A stretch of 64,000 nt of DNA. Origin: Sipunculus nudus (taxonomy: Eukaryota; Annelida; Sipuncula; Golfingiida; Sipunculidae). The position numbers were made by a program, and so were the translations under genes. How positions within the stretch are numbered: the stretch's first letter is position 1; each line of letters opens with the position of its first letter. Of the stretch, positions 33,870 through 46,869 are shown piece after piece. The notes beneath the pieces were generated by a model. The model was not told the origin of the DNA. It made no database searches and saw nothing but the letters and a program-made list of their open reading frames with translations. The DNA is taken from assembly GCA_026874595.1 (NCBI GenBank), contig CM049314.1, positions 57,522,300-57,586,299 of the forward strand, given 5' to 3'.

Positions 33870-35320
33870 GTGTCGCAGTCCTGTGGATTTGGTAGGGTGG
33901 CGAACTTGGTCGACTGGCTTTGGTGATTTCAGCAAATTCAGGAGAGACATCGTAGGTTATCTTGCAGAGATTTAGGCTGTAAAGAAATGACGTAGTACAA
34001 AGATGAGGTGATCGAAGTATGACTGACCAGGGCTATCAGAGGGGTGTATTTATATTAAAAGGGCCGCGCAAGTAGTCTCTGGTACAAGTGATTGTGACAA
34101 AGCACACCGAAAAGAGCACATCCATGCAGTGACTGCAGGTGGGTTTCATAGTTGAGCTTCGTTTATTTTCATCGTTTTAATGTTGTGGGTTACTCGGGAT
34201 GCACGAGAGGTCCGATCAACAGTAAAGCACTGGACTTCCTTTGGGCTTCACTGGGTTTCTTCGACCTGTTTATCCATCCGTGCATAGCTTAGGGTGCATA
34301 TGTCTCTAACAAATTAATCACTAGGCCAAACACGGGATGAAAAGGTAGGTTTTGTGTTGGCGATATTATGAACTTAAAAGGAGCTGTCGACATAAAATCA
34401 TAATAATGTCATAAATATTTGAGGTACTTCTGATTAATTTACATCCTCATTCCTGTTATTCATTAACTGTTGTTATCAATTATTTATCGTAAAGTACAAT
34501 AAAAGAATAAGGAAACGATTAGCTTAGGAAGATAAATGGATTAGCGCCCATCACGGCTAATTAATCTCCGTATAGAAGGCACTGAGGGAGCATGCTCTCC
34601 TTGTTTGTACAACACTTATGATTGCGCGGGTAGCACATAGTGTAATCTGGTAATACGTAACTAAATTGAGTTACCGATGTATATGCCGATAATAAGCTCT
34701 TTTCTATAGTATGTACTTGAAGATTTATTAACCACAATTTATAAAAATTCCAGTCTCTTTCCGCGAAGTCAATTACCCCACGATATGCTTTTAGCAAAAA
34801 ACCACGAAATTTTTAGCTCAGGAAAATATCTGAATCTACAGTATATATATATATTATGATTCTCCTTATTATTTACTTTTGTTTATCAAATATACATATC
34901 TTCGTATTATTAAACGTTTATATATATATTACTTTTTGTACTATGTTTTTTTAATTTTTCAAATATTTACTACATTTCTTATTCTTGCCTTATGTATTTC
35001 TTATTGCCTTCCACGTTTCTCTTGTACAAATATATGTAAGTACATCACTCATCTCTCCATCATTCATGCTTTACTACCCTTAACTGCAACTACAATGTTG
35101 AGTTTATCCTCCTTTACATCCTTTTGTTTCTCTCTACCGGTACTCGCTGTCTGTTATACTTTTTTCCTTGTCACCTCTAACCTCATTGTATGCACATCTT
35201 TCTGTATTTTGGAAAGGTCGTTTGAAGACACTCCGTTCACTTCAACAGATCTCATCCGACCTTAGTCCGAACATAGTTCTCTGTTATTAATATTTTTCTT
35301 AATTCTTCTTCATAATAACA
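33870..35320. other. No recognisable feature
   Basis: AT-rich DNA. The 128-codon frame at 34879-35265 is Ser/Phe/Tyr-rich and does not look like a real protein. Confidence 0.5.
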
Positions 35321-35329
35321 TTGTTATTG

Positions 35330-38300
35330 CTTGCCGGAAATCTCCGATTTCGGCAAGTTGACTGGTCAGTCGCGGATGTCTGTTTGTCTGTATGTCTGTC
35401 TGTCTGTTTGTTGCTTGCCGGAAAACTTCGATTTCGGCAAACAGGTTAGCCGGTCGAGGATGTCTGTTTGTTTGTTTGTTCCCTCTCTTCAGGTGGCCAT
35501 TTTGCGGCAATCGCTTTCAAACTTACAAAGTCGATGGAAAATTTAAAATGACAGGAGCCTATTGTTTTTGGTCAATATAGGTCAATGGTCAAGGACATCA
35601 AAAGTATACAAAACGTTTCTTCCTCATATCTTTGTCACTATGAGTCGTATCTACTTCAACAGTAGCTCATTTTAATCGTCATTCAAAGGTCTGTCTTCTG
35701 TTGTGTAGCTGACTCAATTTGCGTTACCATGGTAACGTATTTTTGGGAAAAAGTGCTGATATTTGAAAAAAAGGGGTCAGTTTTAAAGCTACAAAGGTTA
35801 GTATTTTTTTTCATCAGGGAGCATACAAGTAGTGTTATTTGATTATATTACAAGTCTCGCAATATTTCGTGTAATATCTCGTCAAGCGAGATATTTCGAG
35901 ATATCACTTTATGATAGCCTAGAGTCCACATGTGTTCTGGAATCATTTTGAAACTGATATATCTTAAGTTTGACATAAATATCTAGAAAAGAATTTTGCA
36001 TTTTTTCCGGATATGGCTGCTAGTGGGCGCTGCACTTGAACCTCCTGAACATATCCCCAAAATTACAAACCTCAGTTACAGAAACTATAGCTTGGTTTCT
36101 TCATCTAGGTCTTCTACATAACCTGGGAAAGTCATCTGGTGTAAATTTTTTGTCACTTTGTCAGTATGTCTATCTGTTTGTCAGTTCTCCTTAAATTAGC
36201 CTGCTTGCTGGTTCTTCGCCTATATATCATTCTACAGGCCACAGTTTGGAAGGAATCCTTTTCAAAATGGTACATGTTATGTCTTTCACTAAAATCTCGA
36301 AACAAATTTTTCATTTTTCGAATATGGCCGCTAGTGGGCGCTGCACATGACTCTCCCAAACATATAAAATTTTTTTATCCATATCTCCATAATTATAATT
36401 CTCAATTACAGAAACTTTGGCTAATTTCTTCCTCCGGGTCTTCTTCATAAATTGGTTATTTCATCTTGTCTAGAGCTTGTGTCACCTTGTCAGTATGTCT
36501 GTCTGTTTGTCAGTTGTCCTCAAAGTCGCCTGCTTGCTGATTCTTACGTCTCACATATATCATTTTACAAGCCACAGTTTTGAAAGAATCCTTTTGAAAC
36601 TGTTATATCTTATGTCATACACTAATATCTCAAAAATACTTTTTCATTTTACCGATATGGCCTCTGGGGGGCGCTGAACACGACCCTAACGCTTATATCA
36701 TTATATTGGCCGTATCTCCAAAACTCAAAGCCTCAATTACATAAACTATAGCTTATTTTCTTCCTCCGATATAATCTGGTGTAGTCATTTGGACACAATC
36801 TTGAGTTACTTTTTCAGTGTGTCCGTCTGTTTGTCAGTTGTCTTCAAATTCGCCTGCTTGCTGGTTTTTGCGTGTCACATATACCATTGTACAGACCACA
36901 GTTTTACAGGAATCCTTTTGAAACTGGTACAACTGATGTCATACACTAATATCTCGACAGTGTTTTTTTTTTTTTAATTTTCGGGATATGGTTGCTAGGG
37001 GCGCTGCACTCGTACTACTGCAACATATCAGTGCTTGGCCTTTCCTCTAAAACTGTGAACTTTATCTGCACTAACTATAACTCATTTTGTTTCTATATAT
37101 CTTCCCCATATGTTTATCTAATCATATGTTAACTAAAATGTGCCAGTGTGTCAGGATGTTTTTTTCAGTTTGTGAGTTGTCAGCTTTGTATGCTTTCATG
37201 TTATTTTGTGTGATATATGTCATTCTAGAGTCCCTACTTCCTCGGCATTCACTCTGAATGTCACTCAATTGATGGAAAACCGACACTTTGTATCGTCTGT
37301 CCGTCTGTCAGTCATTTCAACTTCCGGCAAGCGTTCGACCTCTAGTCTACAGGTCGCAATTTTGCAGCAATCGCTTTCAAATTACACAGTTGATGAAAAA
37401 TCTAAAATGACAGGAGTCTGTTGTTTTTGGTCAATATAGGTCAAAGGTCAAGGTCAAGGTAAGCACAAGTTTGCAAAACGGTTTTTATTCATATCTTTGT
37501 CACCATTAGTCGCATCTACTTCAACTGTAGCTCATTTTAATCGTCATACCAAGGCCTTTCTTCTCGTGTGTAGCTGAGTCAAATTGGCCGCAACCATGGT
37601 TATGTATTTTCGGGTATTGTCATGATATTCGAAAATAAAGGTCTTATTTTTCTAACTTTGTCAGTTTTAAAGCTAGAGAGGCCTAGTTTTTTGCATCAGC
37701 TGGTATTCAATTGGTGTTATTTGATCATTTTAAACGTCTCGCAATATCTCGTACATTATCTCGCTCAACGAGATATTTAGAGATATCACTTAATGATAGA
37801 CTAGAGTCCACAATTATGCAGAAATCATTTTAAAACTGATATATCTTATGTCTGACATTAATATCTAGAAAAAGATTTTCCATTTTTCGGATATGGCTGT
37901 TAGGGGGCGCTGCACTTGAACTTCCCGAACATATCAATTTTTTGACATATCTCCAAAATTATATACCTCAGTTACAGAAACTATAGGTTGGTTTCTTCCT
38001 CTGGGTCTTCTCCATAACCTGAGAACATCATCTGATCTAAATCTTGTGTCAATTTGTCAGTATGTCTCTCTGTTTGTCAGTTGTCCTCAAATTCGCCTGC
38101 TGGCTGGTTTTCGCCTATATAGCATTCTACAGGCCACAGTTTTGAAGGAATTCTTTTGAAAATGGTACGTGTTATTACTTTCACTAAAATCTCGAAACAA
38201 GTTTTTCATTTTCCGAATATGGCCGCTAGGGGGTGCTGCACCTGACTCTCCCCAACATATCATTTTTTTGGCCGTATCTCCATAACTATAATTCTCAATT

Positions 38301-38900
38301 ACAGAAACTATGGCTTATCTTATTTCTCTTGTTCTTCCCCATGATCTGAGTAAGTCATGTGGTCTCATTCTTGTTTTACTTTGGTAGTTTGTCTGTCTGT
38401 TTGTCAGTTGTCCTGAAATTCGCCTGCTTGCTGATTCTTGTGTCTTACATAAAGCATTCTACAGGCCACAGTTTTAAAGGAATCCTTCTGAAAGTAGTAC
38501 ATGTTATGTCTTACACTAATATCTCAAAACAGATATTTCAATTTCCGAATATGGCCGCTAGAGGGCGCTGCACTTGACACTCCCCAACATATTACTTTTT
38601 TTGGCCATATCTTGGGCATATATTTTCTTCCTCTGAGTCTTATCCATAACCTGGTTAAGTCATCTGGTCTAAAGCTTGTGTCTCTTTGTCAGTATGTATG
38701 TCGGTTTGTCATTTGTTGTCAGCTATGTCTGCTTTCATGTTCTTTTGTGTTATATATGTCGTTCAACAGGCCTAAGTTTTCACCAGTCGCTCTGAAAGTC
38801 ACTCAATTGTTAGAAAACCGACAGGTTGTTCTGTCTGTCCGTCTGTTTGTCATTTCAACTTCCGGCAAGCGTTCGACCTATGGTCGTCTAGTTTTTTTTC
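35330..38900. repeat. Higher-order tandem array, ~310-330-bp units
   Basis: Seven units are marked by an ATATGGCCGCTAGGGGGCGC-like block near 36013, 36322, 36655, 36985, 37890, 38217 and 38548. Each is preceded by CTGTTTGTCAGTTGTCCTCAAAT, CTACAGGCCACAGTTTTGAA and a TATCTCCAAAATTA block. A different block (CTTCCGGCAAG, GGTCAATATAGGTCAA, GCGAGATATTTCGAGATATCACT) starts at about 35330 and 37320 and begins again at about 38860. It divides the array into super-units of about 2.0 and 1.5 kb. Non-coding. Confidence 0.88.
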
Positions 38901-39203
38901 ATTCAGCACTACAGTGTTTTTCCCATTATCTTCCTATCATTATCACTCCCTCGTCCCTCGTCTTTACACGTTTCTTTCCAAACTAACCTTTCCAAATCGA
39001 AAGATCTTAACCCCGATGTCACCCACGACTCTCACGGGAGAATCCGCCCCTCCCGTGTTACACAAAATAAGTACCTATAAAGTCCAATAAGGGTCGCTAC
39101 CGGTTCTTACAATGTCAACATTCCCAATGTGCTTTCACATGGGATTTCACTGACAATAGAGTTGACTACCCTACTTTTCGCTTGCTTGCAATTTGCCTTC
39201 GTG

Positions 39204-39275
39204 GCACAGTTGGTTACGCAGACGGCTTCTCGGCATACGGTCGGTGGTTCGAGTCTACTTCTGTCTTGATATCAT
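39204..39275 (+). repeat. tRNA-like head (SINE fragment or decayed tRNA)
   Basis: A-box TGGCACAGTTGG and B-box GGTTCGAGTCT at tRNA-like spacing. No clean cloverleaf with paired acceptor stem, so a tRNA-derived fragment is preferred to a gene. Confidence 0.5.
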
Positions 39276-39279
39276 TGCA

Positions 39280-40150
39280 CGTTATTCTCTATATACTAAT
39301 GATTCATGTCTCTATTTAATTCCAGATTAGCAGCTTCAGGATTACGCTAACAACGGTGATCGGGGAGTTTAGAAATGACATAGATATATACGTCTTTATC
39401 AAAATGTACGTTTGCCCCGAAAAAACTAAACCCAAGTTTTACTCTATCCCCATCAAATATATCGCCCTCTTTAGCTAGTTCCTTGAACCATGATGAAGCC
39501 CGAGTTCTATAGTCCCTCCCAAATCAGATATAACGTAACCTCATCACGCCAGGAAATCCCTTATATTTACACCAGTATGTCATTTAGGATCATTCTAGTG
39601 GCTCGGACATTTATTTTAAATAATATACATCCTTTTAATTTCAGTTTAGATTCATATTCAGATTAACCTTCAGCTGGATTTTCCCCAAGCCATAAGTTTT
39701 ACAATACACATATGAACTGTTAATATTTATATGAATTTACCTTACATATCACATCATCTTTTATTATGCGGGCATTAAGCAAAATGATAAAAAATCACAA
39801 ACAGGCATATCCAGTATTATAGTATTAATATATTTCCTTTAACAAATGACTTTTATACATTATGCAGTAATTCTGAATAAATCATTAATGATAAAAAGGA
39901 CACTCAGCTTCAAATTCAAGAGTCCCTTTGAATTTGAATAATGGAAGGTGATCAGGTGATTAACTTCCAGTACTATGTGTCAATGTGCGTGGTATCAATA
40001 ATTATGTGAGAAGCAGGAAACTCTTAAGTTTGTTAACAAAACATGACATGGCTTGAGTTGCAAGTTTCATACAGGAAACTCATTCAGTAGAAAAGAGATT
40101 CATTGTTTCAACAGACCATACTATCAATTTTTTTATTTTTTTTTCTTTAG
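39280..40150. other. No recognisable feature
   Basis: AT-rich DNA. It ends in a T-rich tract and CTTTAG that could be a splice acceptor for the following open frame. Confidence 0.45.
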
Positions 40151-40166
40151 GATGTCACTCAGATAA

Positions 40167-40607
40167 ATGCGTAGCGATGATATTCAGAGGACGACGTCAC
40201 CTCACGGTTGGTATGCCACAGGCGACATGGCCTCGAAGAACGACATTGGTCATATCAAGATCGAAGTCAGATATGTTGATATAATAAAACGGGCCACGAT
40301 AACGATATCTCCAGCAGAAGTTGAAAATATAATTTGTGAACATCCTGATATTTCTGCCATTCAAGCAATTGGCGTCCCCAGGGAACGACTAGGAGAAGAG
40401 CTTTACGCGTGCGTGATTCCGAAGCAGAGCAGCACGGTGAAGGAAGCAGACTTGTTGGATTGGTTTGCTGGAAGATTCGGAGATTCCAAAGTTGGACATT
40501 ACAGAGCCCCGAAGTATGTGGAAATATTTGAAGATTCTCCACGTCTCCCCACTGGAAAGATGTCGAGAAAAGAATTGAAAGCAAATGTTCTTGCTAGTTT
40601 TAAATGA
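40167..40607 (+). pseudogene. Acyl-CoA synthetase C-terminal fragment (truncated paralogue)
   Basis: 146 codons align with residues about 410-550 of the enzyme at 49299-50951. It keeps GWYATGD (A7) and GKMSRKEL (A10 with the acylation Lys). The A8 GRK motif of the paralogue has become EVRYVD. No N-terminal half, AMP-binding P-loop or promoter is found upstream. Similarity begins abruptly at TTSPHGW just after a TTTCTTTAG acceptor-like site. The frame is intact, so it may be a recent truncated copy or a last exon whose partners lie elsewhere. Confidence 0.65.
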
Positions 40608-40619
40608 AAATTGATTTCA

Positions 40620-43600
40620 TGTTGGGATCATGTGGATTCATCTTATACATATTAGTTTCTACATTTATGGCAAAAAAAAGTTATAATTTGTTTCCATGCA
40701 ATATTTTCCAGTGTGCCGTCAGAGATACAATGTATATCCTTTTTTTCCAAGAAATTCCCTTTCGTTAAAAAGAAATAGGTGTTCATAAATTTACATGATA
40801 TGAGCCCACTTTTTGATATACTGACGCAAAAGATAATTCAGAATCAGTTTTAGGTTTATTTCTTTTTGATTTTCAAATTTATGATTGAAATAGAAAAACG
40901 AACAAAAATAGATGTGAAAAAAAGGATCTATAACAAACATGTATTCATTGTTCCACTGCTTCAGCAGAGTTTGTAATAAAATATTTTCTGTCAAATGTCT
41001 GCTATTATAAAAAAATTATGAAGGCAGAGAGCTATAGCGGACCGCCTAAAATTGAATGAAAGTCATATGGGAAATTATAAAGATTGAACTGCCTAATTGA
41101 TATATGAAAATTGAATGAAAATCATAACACGTAGGCTAATGTTCCTATTCAAAATGTGCTGAGGTGGTGTAATCAAATTTGTATAAATATCTGCTTGCAT
41201 ATATACAGAGACTCACCATATGGCGTTTTAACCCTAGTCCCCATATTAGCTCATTTTGTTTAGGTGATATATACGTCAGCTAAATGACTCGTCACACGGA
41301 GGTGTGCCGCATTACATACGGCAGATCTAGGTGAACGTTGGTTTATCCTGTAAATTTGTTATTTTAATATACATCATCTTTGTTTGTAGCGTCACTAGAC
41401 AAAGGTCTCCTAAATAATGACAGTTGTTTCATTTAATTGGTGAACCAACGGTTGATATTATAATGCGCGTTTTTTCACATTATCTGAATATAATTGACAG
41501 GAAATTCAATTTCTTTGTTCCATCGGATCCTCCTCATGTTACTTTTTGGCGCATATTAAATAATTCATACAAGATAATGGAAATAATATTTAAACTTAAC
41601 TCAGCTTATTAGCCTACTGTACACTGAGATACCCTAAATGTAGCCTTTGCCCACATTTGAACAATGACAGAATGAAAACCGCGGATAATTAACCCCGCGA
41701 AACATGAAGCCAACCAGATTTTACATATTAACCTAAATTAATTACTGGATTAATGTTTTATTATAAGGCTAAATGATCTCTAATGATTCCTTTACGTGGT
41801 GCTACATGAAATAATGTCGTAGGAGAATGTTCCACTGATTATTAGCCAGGCTACCTAGATAAATATTCATATGTGATGCATGTGAACAGACTCCCTAACT
41901 AAAATGTTTCGGAATTATAACAAATACACAGGGAATATACATTTAAAGAAATGTGAAAAGAATGTTAGAAATTAAATATTATAAACAATACACAAAGGAA
42001 TTCTTATTTAAGAAACCAACCAATAGTCAACTATACAAAGGGTAGTTAGTTGATACTTACCGATGTTCTTATTGCTTCACTTCATAAAGACTAAGGAACA
42101 CATTTTTATGAATGTTTTATAAAAAAAAAATATGTATTTTCGAATTGTGGGTTGGATGAAATCAATTGGAGAGATAATGCCACCATTGCCCTTGAACACA
42201 GTTTTGTATGGAATATTTCCAATTAAGAATAACCCCTTAATAAATCAGGTGCTCCTTACATTTAAAATGTGTGTATATCAAAGTAGAAAAGAGTATAATC
42301 AGAAAAAAGTAATTTATTGTCACATTTTTAATGAGACTGAAATATATAGAGAAAATCGAAAATATAAAAACAAAACAGAAATATAAGATTACTACACATT
42401 TATTAAAAATCGGAAATTAAGGAAAAAATTATAACATACAGTAGCATTGTAGCTTTAGCATTGAAAGAAAAAGCAAGGAGAAAATGTATTCTGTTAAGAC
42501 CATTAGAATATATGTATATACTGCATATGCAAATAACAAGGATTGAAAATTTGAAGTATAATTGGAATAATATCCAGGCAGTATGCTTTGTATAAATTGT
42601 ATACATAGTATATGTTGTATTTGACGTGCTTGCTTACAATTATGTGTGAAATGTGTATTGTACAGTTTTTCGCAATGAAATTTATTATAAAAAATAAACA
42701 CTACACTACGTGGTTTTAAAATACTGAATGAATATTCATATCATGCAGCCGGGAATCTTGATTTCTTCGGGTACAATATTTGCGAATGGAAGCCAGCCTA
42801 CCTTAAGCACATGAATATACCTGGAGGTAAACATAAGCAATGAAGGAACAACTAAATGGCTTTAACAACGTACAAGATACTGGTAAATAAGCTTAGATAA
42901 TGCAACCAGGCATGTGTAGAAACACACTGTGCAGAACAGACAAAGTGCAATGGACCATAACGTGCAGCCCAGAGTTAGATTTGACACCAGGTCATTTTCT
43001 TGTACTCCTCAGGTAGTAGGGACAAAAAGGCTAATAGTCAAACGTAGGCTTACCGTGTCAATGATCATGCTCTATATGACGCTAAGCCACTCTTCCTAGC
43101 ATCATATTCTTGTATTTTATATCAGAGAACTTCATTAAAAAATTCTTTCCTTGACCCCGAGGTAACAATCGTAGTTAAAGTCCGGTGGTCGGTTTCATGT
43201 TCGTAGTGTTATAATTTTGCGTTTTCAATCTGTCCCGTGTTTCGCAGAGGTTCCATTTTCGCGATATCACCATAATAAAATCCTACACAAAGTTATCATT
43301 TATTGTGATTATATGAATTAATTTTATCGAATAATATGTGCGCAAATGGATAATAATTGGACGGGGACCCAAAGTACCATCAAACGAAATTGTTCATTAA
43401 TATCATACCATTTGAAAGATCTGATATAATTGAAATAGCAATCTGAACATACAAGGTGTATTAGTATTTTTCCTAAATGTCAATGACTTGACTTGCACGA
43501 TGGGGTCTCTTATTCAAGGTTTTAGTTTTGCGATAATTCGCCTTTCAAGATTATCGCTAATCTGAAACCCTCGCGAAATGAAGGCAACCGCAGTATTCTG

Positions 43601-44400
43601 ATACAAAAACGATTGTTTTTTTTAATGTAACCTTGGTAACAGTTTTCTTCCTGATTTGGTTACGCTCATGCGGCAGATCGATTCTAAATATATTCAAGTT
43701 TCTGCATCTACAGTTATGCAAAGAGGTTTAAATATGCTGTAACCTTTGTAGGCATGTTGATACAATTTAGCTGAATTAAGCTTTAGAATCATTTTCGGAA
43801 ATGTGAATTCAAAGCTAGAAATTCTTTTAGGAAAAAAAATGAATGGTGAGAGGCTGATGTCTCTATAATGTTATTGACTTGTCCTATGTGTATATATTAC
43901 TACAGATCTTGTATGTTACACTCACAACACCTGTTGGCGAAGACTGACGATAAGTGCCCAATACATCAACAAGCATCGGTCGCATTTCTCAAAGATAAAA
44001 AGTGAAAACAGCTCCCTTGTTCTTTAGGATAAGGTTGCTGACATGTCAATTCCCCTGTACCACAAAGTACAGTCAATAATGACTGTTACCAGTTGTGACG
44101 GATGTACCTCTCGGCTATTTGTTGCTATATTCTAGAGCTGTGTGCAGTAGTAAGGTACCCTATGGTCTTCTTAAATCACAATACTGAAAATAATGTCTTC
44201 AATTGAAACATAGTATTTTGCTACTTTAGATAGATGTATTTAATTTGATTTTCAAGGAGGGGAAATGCTGGGAAGTGTTTAAATACAAGAATGATCGCGA
44301 TCACCGATACAATTTATTACTTCATGTTAATAAAATTCATCCAGCACAGACGGTTGTTTGTTATGAAAACAAATGTTCATACCTAAGGTGTATTGAATAT
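40620..44400. other. No recognisable gene
   Basis: About 3.8 kb of AT-rich DNA without supported coding regions or repeats. Confidence 0.5.
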
Positions 44401-44404
44401 GTAC

Positions 44405-44535
44405 GTGTTACCTATCAGGTGTATGGGTATTTGTTGATATACTAATGCTTGTTTGGATGGGTGAGTTACCTATCAGGTGTATGGGTATTTGCTTATGTAC
44501 TAATGCCCATCTGGATGACTCAGTTACCTATCGCA
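44405..44535 (+). repeat. 59-bp tandem duplication
   Basis: GTTACCTATCAGGTGTATGG plus GTATTTG occurs at about 44406 and 44465, with a third partial GTTACCTATC at about 44523. Confidence 0.85.
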
Positions 44536-45149
44536 AAACAAACCGAATAGTTAATAATAAATTTAATACGAACATGTAGATCAAATAAACAGGCGATATG
44601 GATTCTATCATGAAAAAACTACCATTTTGTCATCTCTCTGTGTTTTCAATATATAAATCTACTAATATCTCTAGGATGTCAAATTGGTCTTGATGAATAT
44701 CAATATTTCCTGTTGGTGATTCATTGTTTGGGATAATATGGAGCAGAATCCTGATGAAGTTGCAGGCATTGGCGAAGAAATGTTCTCCCCGAGTCTTTTC
44801 TTTGTATCTGTATCTTTTCCTGTGAGCATATCCTTCACGAATCCAAACCAGGTGTGGTACCAAAACAATATACATCGGTCCCGTTTAATTGAATATCGTA
44901 TTTATCAACCGATTATATTCATTTATGCGGGCTAGTCAAATAAACGGGGTGTTAATATTCAAGGTTGTAGCCGTCAGTATAATACTGTGAATTGATATCG
45001 GATGGCTTTGTTGTTTCTCGTATTATTCAGAGGGTTCTGAATTATCTGTTTTGGAATTTTTCATTTAATGCTGTTTCAATTCATTAGTTTATATAGGTTA
45101 TTGATCACCTGTTAACATTTTTTATTGATAAAAACGATCTTATTGCCAA

Positions 45150-45580
45150 TGGCTGACAGCTTATCGATCACGTGAATATTTCAAATGTTGTCAAATGTTT
45201 AATACATTTCCTCAAGGATTCTGATTTATCATAAAACATTTCATTTGAAATAACTGTGCATTCACCTGTTCTTGTATATAATCAATAAAAAGCGGTACTA
45301 CAAAATGGCTGACAGCTTAGAGATCACGTGAATGTGTCAAAGGTCACGATGTTTAGCAAGATTCCTAAAAGATTTTGTTTTTTTATAACACATGTTGTCT
45401 TCTTTTTTAACTTTAAAAAAATTACTTTCTGTACGATTATCTGTTCGTGTGTGGTCTTAAAAAATTGTCGTTTCCGGAAAACATCATCCTACACCCAGAG
45501 ATCGTTTCTAATCAAAACCATTGTGAGTACGATCCTATCCAGTGTGCATACCGATCACGTGAATATGTCAAAGGTCAATA
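45150..45580 (+). promoter_or_regulatory. Repeated TCACGTGA plus AAAGGTCA module
   Basis: TCACGTGA (E-box palindrome) at 45168, 45324 and 45555. The last two are each followed, after exactly seven bases, by AAAGGTCA (a nuclear-receptor half-site of the NBRE type). The first has a decayed second half. The surrounding GGCTGACAGCTTA also repeats at copies 1 and 2. Function inferred only. Confidence 0.4.
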
Positions 45581-46365
45581 AGGTGAGAGGCCACATAAGA
45601 CCAGCAAAATACAGATTCGTACTTCGTATCAAGTATAAAAAAACAAACCGATACTGTTTCTCTTAGGGATTTTATTATGAATTTTAAAACATATTCACCG
45701 ATTGACCGTACAGGTAATACTCTCAAATAGAATACCATGGTTACAGCGTATCCCGTCTTTATAATGAAACCTACCCTGTGACAGTTTGTCCGGGGAGCAC
45801 GTGTAGAGTTAACGCATCAACACACATTTAATTAAGCAGGTAATCAAAGAGGAAAACCATTTGGGCTGGTGGCTCGAGTCATATCAAAGGCTTATTAGAA
45901 GAAAGAGGGGTCAATGGTCCATGAGGTAAGCCTTCAAACCTGTCGGGCGTGCAATATGAAAGGCTAAAAGCGCCCCGGGCGGTCATTAGTCCGTGAGGCC
46001 GTTGTCGCACATGAATATTCGGGATTGTCGTTCATGATGGACGGATTTTACTACACATTTACCCGATATATACATTTATCAGATATTCATAAAAACGGAG
46101 AATTTTATTAAGAAGACATAGGAACTGGTTTTGGTTTTTATTAATTTATACAATTAAACGAGATATACAATTATACAATATACAGTTAAGCAGGACCGAC
46201 TGTATATGATATTTGTGTGTTACAACACGGTAAAATACAATGCGAAGGCCCTGTTTAAGTACACAGACGTGTGTAGAAGCAGGAGACCTTGAAACAATAT
46301 AAAACACTCAGGAAGACGTGATATTATACATCATGTGGTATCATGACTCGAGCTCAGTGACAAAA

Positions 46366-46760
46366 AACTGCTCCGCTTTCAACCTGTCTGTGACGTACTG
46401 TGCATATACACACGGCCAAACCACCAAGTTACATGAATACATCTTAAGCAAGAACAACCGAATATAGCCTTCCTGAACGTGCTGTGGTAACGGATCCGCC
46501 GGACGGCACCTTCCTAATAAACAAAACAAGAAGAAATCTACGTAAGTTCTGCAGGAAATATATTGTATTAATAACATTACCTTATATTTCTCATGTGCTG
46601 CACGCTTCAATGTTTTCCTTCCCCTTATTACTTCCCGATGTGCCCATTATCATTCTGATTCAGTATCAGTTAAGCTGTCCCAACCTTTACCTTCTGAGTC
46701 AATACGATATTTCGAGCATTTGTATGTACATCTCTGCTTTATCTGAATGGAAATAATACA
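46366..46760 (+). repeat. 395-bp direct repeat, copy 1 (pairs with 58188-58590)
   Basis: Starts TGCTCCGCTTTCAACCTGTC and runs to TTATCTGAATGGAAATAATA with few differences. The second copy lies directly between a Penelope fragment and the LRR gene. Both copies hold a ~90-codon open frame (MVTDPPDGTFL-start) that I do not recognise. Confidence 0.9.
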
Positions 46761-46869
46761 AAAACCATCTTTATTTTTTAAACACTTTTCCTATTTTAAG
46801 AACTTTACATGGAGCAGGTTAGACGTTATCATGACACAAACTGTAACCGAAAACACCCAGATAGTTATA

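Noticed and set aside
34879..35265. 128-codon ORF
   Set aside because: Composition follows the local CT/AT-rich DNA. No motif, no duplicate, no splice or start context.
35330..38900. CRISPR array
   Set aside because: Repeat units are 300 bp or longer, tandem and diverged, in eukaryotic DNA. No short constant repeats with unique spacers.
40267..40584. Minus-strand ORF opposite the synthetase fragment (and several opposite 49299-50951)
   Set aside because: Shadows of the plus-strand coding frame.
45328..45666. 112-codon ORF
   Set aside because: Overlaps the repeated E-box module. Phe/Lys-rich, no similarity recognised.
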